DNA of 64,000 bases, from positions 682,001-746,000 of the forward strand of contig NZ_JADPJI010000005.1 of NCBI RefSeq assembly GCF_023073355.1. Direction: 5' to 3'. The position numbers were made by a program, and so were the translations under genes. Numbering within the stretch: position 1 is the stretch's first letter; each line of letters begins with the position of its first letter. The notes beneath the pieces were generated by a model, which did no database searches, was not told where the DNA came from, and saw only the letters and a program-made list of their open reading frames with translations. Below, piece after piece: positions 28,059 to 37,615 of the stretch. Source of the stretch: Bradyrhizobium sp. 199. Lineage in GTDB: Bacteria > Pseudomonadota > Alphaproteobacteria > Rhizobiales > Xanthobacteraceae.

Positions 28059-29482
28059 TGGAGCCAAGGCAACCACGGACGGACGCGAACAGCAACGGTC
28101 TGGTCCCGGCCAGGACGGTCGAGCGACGGCTGAAGTTATTCAGGCCAGTGCCAAGACAGGTGCCTGTGATCGCCGAGTTCCAGTCCGATGCAACCGAAGT
28201 CGAGCACCAAGCGCCGCCGCGGCTCGCGCGTCTTACCCTCTACGGCGTGCTTGGGCTAATTGCGTTCGCGGTCACCTGGGCATCCGTTTCGCAAGTGGAG
28301 ACGATCGTCACGGCGCAGGGGAAATTGACCACGACACGTCCAAACCTGGTCGTACAGCCGTTGGAAACGTCGGTCATACGCGAGATCCACGTCAAGGCCG
28401 GTGATCGCGTCAACCGCGGCGACGTTCTGGCTACGCTCGATCCGACCTTCTCGCAGGCTGATTTCGATCAATTGCGCGGGAAGGTGGCTGGTTTCGATGC
28501 GTCGATCGATCGCCTGGGCGCCGAATTGAATGGAACGGAGTATGCCGCCAAGGAGCTCACAAATGCGGACCAAATCCTGCAGGGCAAGTTGTTCTTGCAG
28601 AGGAGAGCCGCCTATGAGGCGCAGATCCAGAACTACGACGCACAGATCGCTTCCGCTCGAGCCAATCTGAAGACAGCGCAGGACGAAGAAGCGGTTCTCC
28701 TTCAGCGACTCGATACGATGCGTTCTATTGAAGCCATGCGCACGACACTGATGGACAAAGAGGTCGGTTCGAGGCTGAATTTTCTACTGTCTCGCGATGC
28801 ACGGCTCGAAGTTGAGAGCAATCTGGCGCGCGTTCGTGGCAGTATCGCCGATACGACCCATCGGCTGGACAAGGCCCGTGCTGACCAGAAGGTCTTCGTC
28901 GAGGAGTTTCGTCGCGCCACTTATCAGGAAGTGGCGGAGACGCTACCGAAGCGCAATGGTGCAGCAGAGGAATTGAAGAAAGCCGAGCTTCGTCGACAGT
29001 TGGTCGTCCTGCAGGCGCCGGCAGATGCCGTGGTGCTGGATATCGCAAACCGTACAGTCGGCTCGGTGGTTCGCGAAGCGGAAATGCTGTTTGTCCTGGT
29101 TCCGCGTGACGTGCCTCTTCAGGCGGAGGTCAACGTCGAGGGTCGGGATATCGGTCAGGTGGCGCTTGGACAAGCGGTTCGAATCAAGTTCGAAGCGTTT
29201 CCTTTCCAGAAATATGGAACTGCAACGGGGGAAGTCCGCATCATCAGTCAGGACACGTTTTCGCCGGACCCGAAGGCCGAAGGTGCGCGCCGCGCGTCAG
29301 CTCCCTATTACCGCGTACTGGTCGATTTGTCGGACACGCACCTTCGGCTGCCGGCTGAGCGCATTCAACTGATTCCGGGTATGGCGGTGACGGCCGAACT
29401 GAAAGCTGGCAAGCGCACCGTGATCTCCTATTTCCTCTATCCATTGCTGCGCGGATTGGATGAAAGCATTCGTGAATACTAA
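28055..29482 (+). CDS. HlyD-family periplasmic adaptor
   Basis: 475 residues from ATG 28055, overlapping the exporter stop in ATGATG. One membrane segment (LYGVLGLIAFAVTWASV), a lipoyl half (GDRVNRGDVLATLDPTFSQA), a long coiled coil (about 140-320) and the C-terminal HlyD beta domain ending TVISYFLYPLLRGLDESIREY. Links the ABC exporter to an outer-membrane TolC-type channel, which is not in this window. Confidence 0.92.
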   Translation: MMEPRQPRTDANSNGLVPARTVERRLKLFRPVPRQVPVIAEFQSDATEVEHQAPPRLARLTLYGVLGLIAFAVTWASVSQVETIVTAQGKLTTTRPNLVVQPLETSVIREIHVKAGDRVNRGDVLATLDPTFSQADFDQLRGKVAGFDASIDRLGAELNGTEYAAKELTNADQILQGKLFLQRRAAYEAQIQNYDAQIASARANLKTAQDEEAVLLQRLDTMRSIEAMRTTLMDKEVGSRLNFLLSRDARLEVESNLARVRGSIADTTHRLDKARADQKVFVEEFRRATYQEVAETLPKRNGAAEELKKAELRRQLVVLQAPADAVVLDIANRTVGSVVREAEMLFVLVPRDVPLQAEVNVEGRDIGQVALGQAVRIKFEAFPFQKYGTATGEVRIISQDTFSPDPKAEGARRASAPYYRVLVDLSDTHLRLPAERIQLIPGMAVTAELKAGKRTVISYFLYPLLRGLDESIREY

Positions 29483-29506
29483 CCCGGCTTGGAATGGCGA
29501 TTGACC

Positions 29507-30679
29507 ATGATCATTAGTCCGAATTTTGGGGCGAAGCTCCTAGTGCCCACAGCGGCGGGCAAGCTCTCGCAAAATTCACCGCTCGTGAACTATGCGCTCA
29601 ACGGGCTGGAACGTTGTTGGTTACCTGAACATCGTCGGTGGTCCCATATTTACCATCTTGATGGACGTTCTTCACCCAACGAGTCGGTACCTAACAGCGA
29701 CGTATTCTATACTCTCAACGTTTTACTCGGGATGTCGCGCGTCGCTGGAATTCCAAGTGGTATTGATCTGCCGGAAATATTCCATCGCAATGTTCTGTTA
29801 CTCACGAGGCTCCCGGTGCGCAAGTACGCCTTCGGTATGGCGCTATGGAGCGCCGCCGAGCTCGGCGTTGAAATACCGGAGCCGGTCAAACACCAGCTAA
29901 GAGCCATTCTTGCCAATGAGTCCCGGTGGAGGGCTTTCCGTGCGCAGGATCTTGGCATGCTGCTCACGGGGATCGTGGCTCAGGCGAGGGCGGGCGAGAA
30001 CGAATGGTGGCGCTACGCCATGCCGCTATATCGGTTTTTGAAGGAACGCTTGCACAGCGAATCGGGATTGTTTTTCGATACACCGTTCGGCTTTCGGCGC
30101 CGTTTCTCGTCATTTGCAACGCAGACCTATCTCTCGATCGCCTGTTATCAATATGGTGAATTCGCTGGCGATGCTTCCGCGCTTGTCATGGCCGATACTT
30201 GTGTGCGCAATCTGATAGCGCTTCAAGGTCCGCAGGGCGAATGGCCCTGGTTTTTCGACGCGCTGAACGGTCGCGTCCTTGATTTTTACGAAGTCTATTC
30301 TGTCCATCAGTATGGAATGGCTCCGGCACTGCTGGAATGGGCAGAGCGCTTTGGCCAGAGGGGATCGCGGGACGCCCTGGTCAAGGGATTCAACTGGGTA
30401 CTCGGCCAGAACCAACTGGGCCGAGCCATGCTCGTGCCTGAACTCAACCTGACCCTCCGCTCGCAGGTTCGCAAAGGTGAATTGACAACGAGGGCGCCCC
30501 GGGTATTGCGCGCGCTCAAGAACGCCTGGCTCGGAAAAGGGCCGCGGCTGATCGACGACACTAACGTGGAAGTTCGGCTTGAGTGCCGCAGTTACGAGCT
30601 GGGTTGGATCCTGTGGTCATTCGGCCGGCGTACCGACTTGCCGGAGCTGACTCACAATTGTGCCTTTGGCGGCGCCTGA
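29507..30679 (+). CDS. Conserved hypothetical protein, probably all-helical toroid (390 aa)
   Basis: From ATG 29507 (MIISPNFGAKLLVPTAAG); a TTG at 29489 is the alternative. No signal peptide. The pattern of helix pairs with aromatic-rich turns (GEWPWFFDALNGRVLDFYEVYSVHQYGMAPALLEW) suggests an alpha/alpha barrel, as in glycoside hydrolases, polysaccharide lyases and epimerases. Acidic and aromatic residues in that segment could line a sugar site, but no catalytic motif can be named. Sits directly after the HlyD-like gene and may be co-transcribed. Its 3' end overlaps the convergent glycosyltransferase gene by 63 bases. Confidence 0.65.
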   Translation: MIISPNFGAKLLVPTAAGKLSQNSPLVNYALNGLERCWLPEHRRWSHIYHLDGRSSPNESVPNSDVFYTLNVLLGMSRVAGIPSGIDLPEIFHRNVLLLTRLPVRKYAFGMALWSAAELGVEIPEPVKHQLRAILANESRWRAFRAQDLGMLLTGIVAQARAGENEWWRYAMPLYRFLKERLHSESGLFFDTPFGFRRRFSSFATQTYLSIACYQYGEFAGDASALVMADTCVRNLIALQGPQGEWPWFFDALNGRVLDFYEVYSVHQYGMAPALLEWAERFGQRGSRDALVKGFNWVLGQNQLGRAMLVPELNLTLRSQVRKGELTTRAPRVLRALKNAWLGKGPRLIDDTNVEVRLECRSYELGWILWSFGRRTDLPELTHNCAFGGA

Positions 30680-31582
30680 CGGAATTGCCGCTTCGCTAAC
30701 GTTCCAAGCTACGGCGCGCCGGCCTTGTAGGTGTGAGAGCATCGTCATGGCGCGGTGCACTCGGACAGCGCACAATACGGCAATTGCTTTCAGGCGGACG
30801 CCGCTACCATGCAGGCGGTCACTGGCAAGCACAGTCAAAGCGTTTGGCGCAACTGATGCGAGGATGAGCAATGCTTGCGCGATCCAGCGCAATCGCCAGA
30901 GAGGTTTGCCTTCCGCCATATTGCGATAGTGCGCGATGTGTCGATCCCATTTGGCATAGAGCTCCAGGAGAGAGCCCCGGGAAGGATGGAAGACGATCAT
31001 CTCAGGGGTGTATCGAAATCGAAGTCCCGTGCGCAGCGCACGCTGCCCCCACTCCATGTCTTCGGCGACGTCAATGCCAGCAAAAGGGCCGACGCGATCG
31101 AAATCGCGGCGAGACACCGCCATATTGCCAGTGCCGGAATAGCCGTGGCGCTCGATATAGAGCTTGAAGCGATACGCGAAGACGCTCTCGTAAGCCGCAA
31201 TGGCGTCAAGCTTTGCGTTTTCCGGCCGCCAAATGCGAACATCACCCCCGAGAACCGTGCCAGCTGGCGACAACTGTGACCATCTCAGCACGCTGCTCAG
31301 CCAGTCCTGACGGGCCCGACAATCTGCATCGATGAAAGCGAGGATCTCGCCGCTGGCCGCGGCGACGCCTGCGTTTCGCGCCGGGCCGGGACCTGGATGC
31401 GATTCTTGCTGCAGCCGTACACCGGGATGACCAGCGACGACGTCCTTCGGAGGCGTTGCCGAGCCGTTGTCTACCACGATGACCTCGTACGAGTGTCGAG
31501 GCAGGGTCTGTGCGTCGAGGCTACGCAAGCATGCTTCCAGCGCGTCAGGTTGGTTGAGGTGGGGAATAATGACCGAGATCAT
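30617..31582 (-). CDS. Glycosyltransferase family 2
   Basis: 321 residues, ATG at 31582. GT-A fold: VIIPHLNQPDALEACLRSLD, EVIVVDNGS, DxD region FIDADCRA, acceptor-side DVAEDMEWGQRAL. A C-terminal hydrophobic stretch (QALLILASVAPNALTVLA) may attach it to the membrane. Adds a sugar to the lipid-linked repeat unit; donor unknown. Convergent with the preceding plus-strand gene, sharing 63 coding bases. Confidence 0.9.
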   Translation of the reverse strand: MISVIIPHLNQPDALEACLRSLDAQTLPRHSYEVIVVDNGSATPPKDVVAGHPGVRLQQESHPGPGPARNAGVAAASGEILAFIDADCRARQDWLSSVLRWSQLSPAGTVLGGDVRIWRPENAKLDAIAAYESVFAYRFKLYIERHGYSGTGNMAVSRRDFDRVGPFAGIDVAEDMEWGQRALRTGLRFRYTPEMIVFHPSRGSLLELYAKWDRHIAHYRNMAEGKPLWRLRWIAQALLILASVAPNALTVLASDRLHGSGVRLKAIAVLCAVRVHRAMTMLSHLQGRRAVAWNVSEAAIPSGAAKGTIVSQLRQVGTPAE

Positions 31583-31730
31583 ACGTTAATTCCCTATTTA
31601 ATTTTATGTCGCGCTTGTAGCTTGCTCGTTTGCGCGGTGGCCTTCACTTTCAGCGGGTGCGCGGTATCGATGGCGTATTTAAAACTTGCAATTAAATATT
31701 GAATGGGTATTATCTATATAATAATCTTAA

Positions 31731-31748
31731 ATGCAACTTAAATTGCAT
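31731..31748. promoter_or_regulatory. Dyad ATGCAA-N6-TTGCAT
   Basis: Perfect 6-base arms around CTTAAA, ending 25 bases before the WecG-type start, in a divergent AT-rich gap (31583-31773) between two glycosyltransferase genes. Candidate operator for the wecG/wecB/wecC operon. Confidence 0.4.
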
Positions 31749-31773
31749 CGTGATTTCTAGGGAGTAGGTTCCA

Positions 31774-32568
31774 ATGCGCGCATCATTTCTGGGATGTCCC
31801 GTCGACCTCCTGACAATGGCCGAAACCGTCGAATTGGCGCGCGGGGCCATGCGTAGCCGCCAGCGGTTGCAGCATGTGGCGCTGAACGTTGCCAAATTCG
31901 TCAACATGCGTTCTGACTCCGTGCTCGCGGCCGATGTCGCCAGCAGCGATGTTGTCGGCATCGACGGGATGGGGATTCTCTGGGGCGCCCGAGTGCTCGG
32001 GCTCCCGGCGACGTCGCGGGTAGCGGGCGTGGATCTCCTTGCCGAGCTGCTTGCGGTATGTGCGCAGGAAGGGTTCAAGCCCTATTTCCTGGGAGCCACT
32101 CCTGCCGTACTGCAACAGGCGATGCAAGCCGCGCGCGAGAGGTATCCTTCACTTGCCTTTGCGGGCTGGCACGACGGCTACTTCAAACGCGAGCAGGAGA
32201 ATGGCGTTGTCCGGGACATCCGATCCAGCGCGGCCGATTGTCTTTTCATTGGCATGCCGACGCCGCGGAAAGAACGCTTTCTCGCCGCCCATCGCGATGA
32301 TCTCGGCGTACCCTTTATCATGGGCGTGGGTGGTGCGTTCGATGTTCTAGCAGGCACCGTTCGGCGTGCGCCGGTACAGATTCAGAGGCTCGGCCTCGAA
32401 TGGCTGTACCGCATCTATCAGGAGCCTGGGCGCATGTGGTGGCGATACGCCACGACGAACACCCTGTTTGCGGGCATCCTGGCGCAGGCCATCGTCAGGC
32501 AGGCCCTTCACCACCCGCTTGGTGCGCCCGGCGTCGTTCCGCCGGGGCCGAGCCGGATCGGAGGGTAA
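31774..32568 (+). CDS. WecG/TagA/CpsF-family glycosyltransferase
   Basis: 264 residues; ATG with GGGAGTAGG upstream. Family motifs: VALNVAKFVNMR, DVVGIDGMGILWGARVLG, YFLGATPAVLQQAM, PRKERFLAAH, GVGGAFDVLAGTVRRAP. WecG transfers ManNAcA in enterobacterial common antigen. Here it sits 3 bases before wecB and wecC, which make UDP-ManNAcA, so the same donor is likely. Cytosolic/peripheral membrane. First gene of a long operon. Confidence 0.93.
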   Translation: MRASFLGCPVDLLTMAETVELARGAMRSRQRLQHVALNVAKFVNMRSDSVLAADVASSDVVGIDGMGILWGARVLGLPATSRVAGVDLLAELLAVCAQEGFKPYFLGATPAVLQQAMQAARERYPSLAFAGWHDGYFKREQENGVVRDIRSSAADCLFIGMPTPRKERFLAAHRDDLGVPFIMGVGGAFDVLAGTVRRAPVQIQRLGLEWLYRIYQEPGRMWWRYATTNTLFAGILAQAIVRQALHHPLGAPGVVPPGPSRIGG

Positions 32569-32571
32569 GGC

Positions 32572-33696
32572 GTGCGCAAGCATTTTTTCATCCTTCTGGG
32601 AACCCGGCCGGAAGCAATCAAGCTCTTTCCAGTCATCAATCTGCTCAAGGCCGAGAAGAGCAAGGACATTTCCGTGACGATCTGTGCGACCGCACAGCAC
32701 CGGCAACTGCTTGATCAAGTTCTCAAGCTGGCCAAGGTGGTCCCGGATTTTGACCTGAACGTCATGACGACCAATCAGACGCTGGATCATCTGACCGCCC
32801 GGTTGCTCGGACAAATCGGCGAACTCCTTGAAAAAGTGAAGCCCACCAGGGTTATCGTCCAGGGCGACACGGCGACTGCCATGACGGGTGCACTGGCATC
32901 CTATTATCACCGTATACCGGTCTCGCACATTGAGGCCGGGCTACGCAGCGGTGACATCTTCGCGCCTTGGCCTGAGGAGGTGAACCGCAAGATCGTCGGC
33001 TCGATCGCCGATCAGCATTTTGCTCCGACAGAGCGCGCGGCGCGCGCGTTGCGTTCTGAAAATGTCTCGGATGACCGCATTCACGTTACCGGAAACACGG
33101 TGGTGGACGCCCTCATCCTCGCGAAAGCCATGGTCGAATCCGATCCGGGACTGTCGTGCCGCTGGGATGGCATCAAGAAGCGTCACGGCAATCGGCGCAT
33201 CATCCTGGTGACCTGCCATCGCAGGGAAAACTTCGGCGGCGGCGTCCTTAACATCGTGAACGCGCTGGAGACCATCCTGGAACGGGAGGACGTAGCTGTT
33301 GTGCTCCCTGTGCATCCGAATCCGAATGTCCGTGACCTGTTTGCGTCTCGGCTTTCAGACCACCCGCGAGTCGTACTTATTTCTCCTCAGGAATACACGG
33401 ATTTCGTGAGCCTGCTCTCGCTCTCTTATCTGGTCCTGACAGATTCAGGCGGCGTACAGGAGGAAGCTCCCACTTTCGGAAAGCCGGTTCTGGTGATGCG
33501 CGACACGACCGAGCGTCCTGAGGGAGTGGAAGCGGGGACGGCACGTTTGGTCGGTGCGAACTACGATAGGATCGTTGCGGAGACATTTCGCCTGCTCGAC
33601 GATGATCAGACCTATGCTGCCATGTCGCGTTCGCACAATCCGTTTGGTGACGGGCACGCGAGCGAGCGAATCGTGAAGGTCCTTCTCGATGCATGA
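32572..33696 (+). CDS. wecB: UDP-N-acetylglucosamine 2-epimerase (non-hydrolysing)
   Basis: 374 residues; GTG start with GGAGGGTAAGGC upstream. Motifs GTRPEAIKLFPVI, QHRQLLDQVL, VQGDTATAM, HIEAGLRSGD, PWPEEVNRKI, TGNTVVDAL and DSGGVQEEAPTFGKP. It resembles WecB rather than WbpI. Makes UDP-ManNAc from UDP-GlcNAc. Overlaps wecC by 8 bases. Confidence 0.94.
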   Translation: MRKHFFILLGTRPEAIKLFPVINLLKAEKSKDISVTICATAQHRQLLDQVLKLAKVVPDFDLNVMTTNQTLDHLTARLLGQIGELLEKVKPTRVIVQGDTATAMTGALASYYHRIPVSHIEAGLRSGDIFAPWPEEVNRKIVGSIADQHFAPTERAARALRSENVSDDRIHVTGNTVVDALILAKAMVESDPGLSCRWDGIKKRHGNRRIILVTCHRRENFGGGVLNIVNALETILEREDVAVVLPVHPNPNVRDLFASRLSDHPRVVLISPQEYTDFVSLLSLSYLVLTDSGGVQEEAPTFGKPVLVMRDTTERPEGVEAGTARLVGANYDRIVAETFRLLDDDQTYAAMSRSHNPFGDGHASERIVKVLLDA

Positions 33697-34951
33697 ATTA
33701 CAAAAAATCAATGTCCTGGGACTTGGCTATATCGGTCTGCCGACCGCGGCGCTGGTTGCGAGCCGAGGGCTGCAGGTGGTCGGTATCGATACGAACGAAC
33801 GCATCGTTGACACCGTTGCTTCTGGCAGAATTCACATCGCCGAGCCCGACTTGGATGGCCTAGTTTCCAAGGTCGTGTCGAGTGGTGCCCTCACGACTGC
33901 CAGAAGGCCTCAGCCGGCGGACGTGTTCATCATCGCAGTGCCGACGCCGATTGATCACGACAGCCGTCCGGACTTGTCAAGCGTGAATGCCGCAGTCGAC
34001 TCAATCGTAGATCTTCTCGTGCCAGGCAATCTTGTCATTCTTGAATCGACATCGCCGATTGGGACTACTGAAGCCATCGCAAAGCGGATCCTTGAACGCA
34101 GGCCAGAATTGCACATCGGCGTCAACGGCAAGGAAGATGGCGCGATTTACGTCGCATACTGTCCCGAACGCGTGCTGCCGGGACGGATCTTGACCGAGCT
34201 TATCAACAACGACCGGTGCATCGGCGGGATTACGCCAACCTGCACGCGGCGTGCTCAGCGGTTCTACAAAATGTTCGTTCGCGGCGCTTGCGTTGGTACT
34301 ACGGCGCGCGCGGCCGAACTGGTCAAGCTGACGGAAAATGCCTTTCGCGATACCAACATAGCATTTGCCAACGAGCTCTCGCTGATTTGCGACAGGTTCG
34401 ACATCAACGTCTGGGAGGTGATCGATATCGCCAACCGCCACCCTCGCGTAAACGTATTGCGGCCCGGACCTGGAGTTGGTGGGCACTGCATTGCGGTCGA
34501 CCCCTGGTTCATCATCGACTCTGCGCCGGACCTCGCGCGCGTGATGCGAACAAGCCGGGAGGTGAATAAAGCCAAAACGCAGAAGATCATCGAGCGCACA
34601 GAGGCACTGATCGACGATCACCCCTATGCAAACATTGCTTGTTGCGGACTTACCTTCAAGGCCAATGTCGACGACGTGCGTGAGAGCCCGGCCATGGAGA
34701 TAGCCACGCATCTCGCGGCAAAATACGGTGAACGGATCAAGATTGTTGAGCCGAATCTGCGCCGTCTGCCGCCTCAATTGGCCGATCATCGTGTCGCATT
34801 CGTGAATATCGACGAAGCCCTGCGCAGTTGCGAGATCGCGATTCTTCTCGTCGATCACGACGAATTCAAGATGGTGCCGTTAGCAGAGCGCCGGCACCTC
34901 GACGTGATCGATACGCGAGGCATCTGGCAGGATATGCCGGCGCGGACATAA
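33689..34951 (+). CDS. wecC: UDP-N-acetyl-D-mannosamine dehydrogenase
   Basis: 420 residues; ATG at 33689 within the wecB end. NAD-binding GLGYIGLPTAALVA, IAVPTPI, ESTSPIGTTEAIA, CPERVLPG, LTENAFRDTNIAFANELSLI, HPRVNVLRPGPGVGGHCIAV (Cys in GGHC catalytic), FKANVDDVRESPAMEI. Strong match to the WecC pattern. Oxidises UDP-ManNAc twice to UDP-ManNAcA. Confidence 0.95.
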   Translation: MHELQKINVLGLGYIGLPTAALVASRGLQVVGIDTNERIVDTVASGRIHIAEPDLDGLVSKVVSSGALTTARRPQPADVFIIAVPTPIDHDSRPDLSSVNAAVDSIVDLLVPGNLVILESTSPIGTTEAIAKRILERRPELHIGVNGKEDGAIYVAYCPERVLPGRILTELINNDRCIGGITPTCTRRAQRFYKMFVRGACVGTTARAAELVKLTENAFRDTNIAFANELSLICDRFDINVWEVIDIANRHPRVNVLRPGPGVGGHCIAVDPWFIIDSAPDLARVMRTSREVNKAKTQKIIERTEALIDDHPYANIACCGLTFKANVDDVRESPAMEIATHLAAKYGERIKIVEPNLRRLPPQLADHRVAFVNIDEALRSCEIAILLVDHDEFKMVPLAERRHLDVIDTRGIWQDMPART

Positions 34952-34988
34952 CGTATTGCAGCGTAATCCCCAATGGATCGAGGTCAGT

Positions 34989-36053
34989 ATGCGAGATAGC
35001 CAAGTGGGAATAGGGGTCGTGGGATACGGCTATTGGGGCCCTAATCTCGTTCGCAACTTCTCGATCAATCAGGACGCTCGCGTCGTCAGCGTCAGCGACC
35101 TTGATCCAGGCAGGCTCGGTGCCATAAGGCAGGTTTATCCGGGGGTATCAACTACGGCTCGATATGACGATCTGCTGAAGGACACCTCGATTGATGCAAT
35201 CGCTATCGCCACGCCGGTGCACACACATTACGATCTGGCAATTGCGGCGTTGAGGGCTGGCAAGCACTTGTTGGTCGAGAAGCCCCTGGCACCAAGCACA
35301 GAGCTCGTGTCCCGCTTGATCGACGAAGCGGACCGTCGCGGATTAACGCTGATGGTCGATCATACCTTTCTCTACACACCAGCGGTTCAGAAGATCCGTG
35401 AACTCTTGGTGAAGGGAGAGCTCGGAGACGTCTACTACTACGATAGCATACGCTCGAGCCTCGGGCTGTTTCAAAAAGATGTAAATGTGATCTGGGATTT
35501 GGCGGTGCACGACATCTCGATCATCAACCATATCCTCGATGAGGAGCCGGTCGCGGTCTCGGCAACGGGCTCGTGCCATGTTGCCGGTTCGCCGGAAAAC
35601 ATGGCCCACATCACATTGTTCTTCCCCAACGCATGCGTGGCCCACGTCAGCGTCAACTGGCTCTCGCCTGTCAAGGTACGCCAGACGTTCATTGGTGGCA
35701 GCAAGAAGATGATCGTCTACGACGATCTCGAGCCGACCGAAAAGGTGAAGGTCTATGACAAGGGAATTACCCTTGATAGGCCTCCCGAGAGTGCACATCA
35801 ATTTCGGATCGGCTATCGCGCCGGCGACATGTGGGCTCCGCATATCTCGCCCAAGGAGGCGCTGCAAACGGAGGTCGAGCATTTTATTGACTGCGTGCGC
35901 ACCGGCGGACCGCCCATTTCCGGCGGCATGTCTGGGCTGCGAGTGATCGAGGTGCTTGAGGCCGCTTCGCGATCGATCGCCGAACAGGGCAAACCGGTCG
36001 CGATCAGGCAGTTGCCGGGCAAGCTACCGGAGCGGGCCCGGGCCACGGCTTAA
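34989..36053 (+). CDS. Gfo/Idh/MocA oxidoreductase (WlbA/WbpB-like)
   Basis: 354 residues from ATG 34989 (MRDSQVGIGVVGYGYWGPNL), with GAGG upstream; longer starts lack support. NAD-binding GVVGYGYWGPNLVR, catalytic-site EKP (HLLVEKPLAP), DLAVHDISIINHIL. WlbA/WbpB enzymes oxidise C3 of a UDP-uronic acid so that an amino group can be added. Neighbouring WbpE-like and WbpD-like genes fit this. Start of the 2,3-diamino-uronate branch. Confidence 0.88.
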   Translation: MRDSQVGIGVVGYGYWGPNLVRNFSINQDARVVSVSDLDPGRLGAIRQVYPGVSTTARYDDLLKDTSIDAIAIATPVHTHYDLAIAALRAGKHLLVEKPLAPSTELVSRLIDEADRRGLTLMVDHTFLYTPAVQKIRELLVKGELGDVYYYDSIRSSLGLFQKDVNVIWDLAVHDISIINHILDEEPVAVSATGSCHVAGSPENMAHITLFFPNACVAHVSVNWLSPVKVRQTFIGGSKKMIVYDDLEPTEKVKVYDKGITLDRPPESAHQFRIGYRAGDMWAPHISPKEALQTEVEHFIDCVRTGGPPISGGMSGLRVIEVLEAASRSIAEQGKPVAIRQLPGKLPERARATA

Positions 36054-36106
36054 TTGGCAGGTTGGTCGTGGCTGTTCGTTCGCCGAGCCCCCGCGACGGA
36101 GTCGCA

Positions 36107-37582
36107 ATGAACTCAGTACAGCGTTCAGTCTTGTTTTCTGCGGCGGACCGCTATGCGGGTCTTGTGCTTTTCCTCGTCTCGACGGCGGTACTTTCGCGTC
36201 TGTTGACGCCGGCGGAATTCGGGGTCTTCGCGGTTGTCAATGCGCTCACCGCCGTGATCGCGGCCGCTTTTCAGGAATTTGGGGGCGCGAATTACCTGAT
36301 TCAGAAACATGAGCTATCGCGCGGGGCTATTCGCACAGCGTTCACTATCACCTGGGCGATCTCACTAGCAGTTGCCCTGATCCTGTTGGCGTCGGCCAAC
36401 GCCATATCGCAACTCTTTGGGCAGGACAGTCTAAGGCGAGGTATCGAGGTTTCTGCGCTAAACCTTCTCCTTCTACCGGTCTCCGGAACGTTGGCTGCCT
36501 TGCTTCGCCGTGACATGCAGTTCGGAACGCTCGCGATCTGCAATCTTGCAAGCAACACGACGATGGCGCTGGTCTCGATCGGACTGGCGGCAATGAACCT
36601 CAGCTACATGGCTCCGATCTGGGGTGGAGTGGCAGGGAGCATGGTTCTCACGGCCATGCTGCTGAGCTCGTATCGGGATTTCAGCGTGTTACGTCCTTCG
36701 CTGTCCGAATACCGAGACGTCCTCGAGTTCGGTCTCTTTTCCAGCGGCGTCAGTGCCATCAATATCTTCTACAACCTTGCACCCCAGCTCTTTCTTGCGA
36801 AAATTCTCGATTTTACGGCCGTCGGTCTCTATAGCCGGGCGATAAACCTGACCCAGGTATTCGACAGGCTCGTCACGCAGGTGCTGAACCCGATCATCAT
36901 GCCGGCAATCGTGACGAGGCGTGCAGCCGGGGCGGATCTAAGGGGCCTGTATCTTGACGCGGTCCAACTGCTTTCCGCAGTGCAGTGGCCATTCCTCTCG
37001 TTCATAGCGATTATGGCAAAACCGATCGTTTTGCTCTGGCTGGGTGAAGCTTGGCTGGAAGTCGTTCCGTTAGTGCGCATCCTTTGCCTTGCAAATCTAG
37101 CGTTGTTCGCTGCGTGTCTGACGTATCCTGTATTCGTGGCAGTTGGGCGCGTGCGCGACGCGCTTGTCTCATCATTCATCTCCCTGCCGCCATCGCTTCT
37201 TGCCCTTCTGGGTGCGTCCTTCTTTGGCGTGGAGGCAGTCGCAGCGTGCGCCTTGCTAACGTTGCCATTCCAAGCAGCAGTGGCGATTTACTATCTCACT
37301 CCGCACCTGGCGCTGTTGCCGGGCCAATTTTGCTGTGCCCTGCTGAAGAGCGGTGTCGTGACGATGGTGACTGCCTCGGGCGCAGCGACCTGTGCGGTGT
37401 TGATCGGGACGGGGACTCTTAATCTCATTGTAGGATTTATATCAGCGTTGGTGGTCGCCGCCGTCTGCTGGTTGTGGGGACTGATCGTGACAAGGCATCC
37501 TCTGCTGCAGCACCTTCGTCAAGCGGCGGAGGGGCTTGCCGAAATGGCGCCCCGACTGATTCCGTCACGCCCGCTACCGTGA
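36107..37582 (+). CDS. Wzx-type oligosaccharide flippase
   Basis: 491 residues from ATG 36107 (MNSVQRSVLFSAADRYAG), with CGGAG upstream; a TTG at 36062 is possible but less likely. About 12-14 membrane segments, typical start (VLFLVSTAVLSRLLTPAEFGVFAVVNALTA region), FYNLAPQLFLAKI and GLYSRAINLTQ motifs of the MATE/RfbX-like family. Flips undecaprenyl-linked repeat units to the periplasm. Confidence 0.9.
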   Translation: MNSVQRSVLFSAADRYAGLVLFLVSTAVLSRLLTPAEFGVFAVVNALTAVIAAAFQEFGGANYLIQKHELSRGAIRTAFTITWAISLAVALILLASANAISQLFGQDSLRRGIEVSALNLLLLPVSGTLAALLRRDMQFGTLAICNLASNTTMALVSIGLAAMNLSYMAPIWGGVAGSMVLTAMLLSSYRDFSVLRPSLSEYRDVLEFGLFSSGVSAINIFYNLAPQLFLAKILDFTAVGLYSRAINLTQVFDRLVTQVLNPIIMPAIVTRRAAGADLRGLYLDAVQLLSAVQWPFLSFIAIMAKPIVLLWLGEAWLEVVPLVRILCLANLALFAACLTYPVFVAVGRVRDALVSSFISLPPSLLALLGASFFGVEAVAACALLTLPFQAAVAIYYLTPHLALLPGQFCCALLKSGVVTMVTASGAATCAVLIGTGTLNLIVGFISALVVAAVCWLWGLIVTRHPLLQHLRQAAEGLAEMAPRLIPSRPLP

Positions 37583-37615
37583 AGGCTTGCCTGACTGACG
37601 AGACGAGGAACTGAC

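Noticed and set aside
26760..28076. 438-residue minus-strand open frame
   Set aside because: Shadow of the HlyB-type exporter; His/Arg/Gln-rich with no domain.
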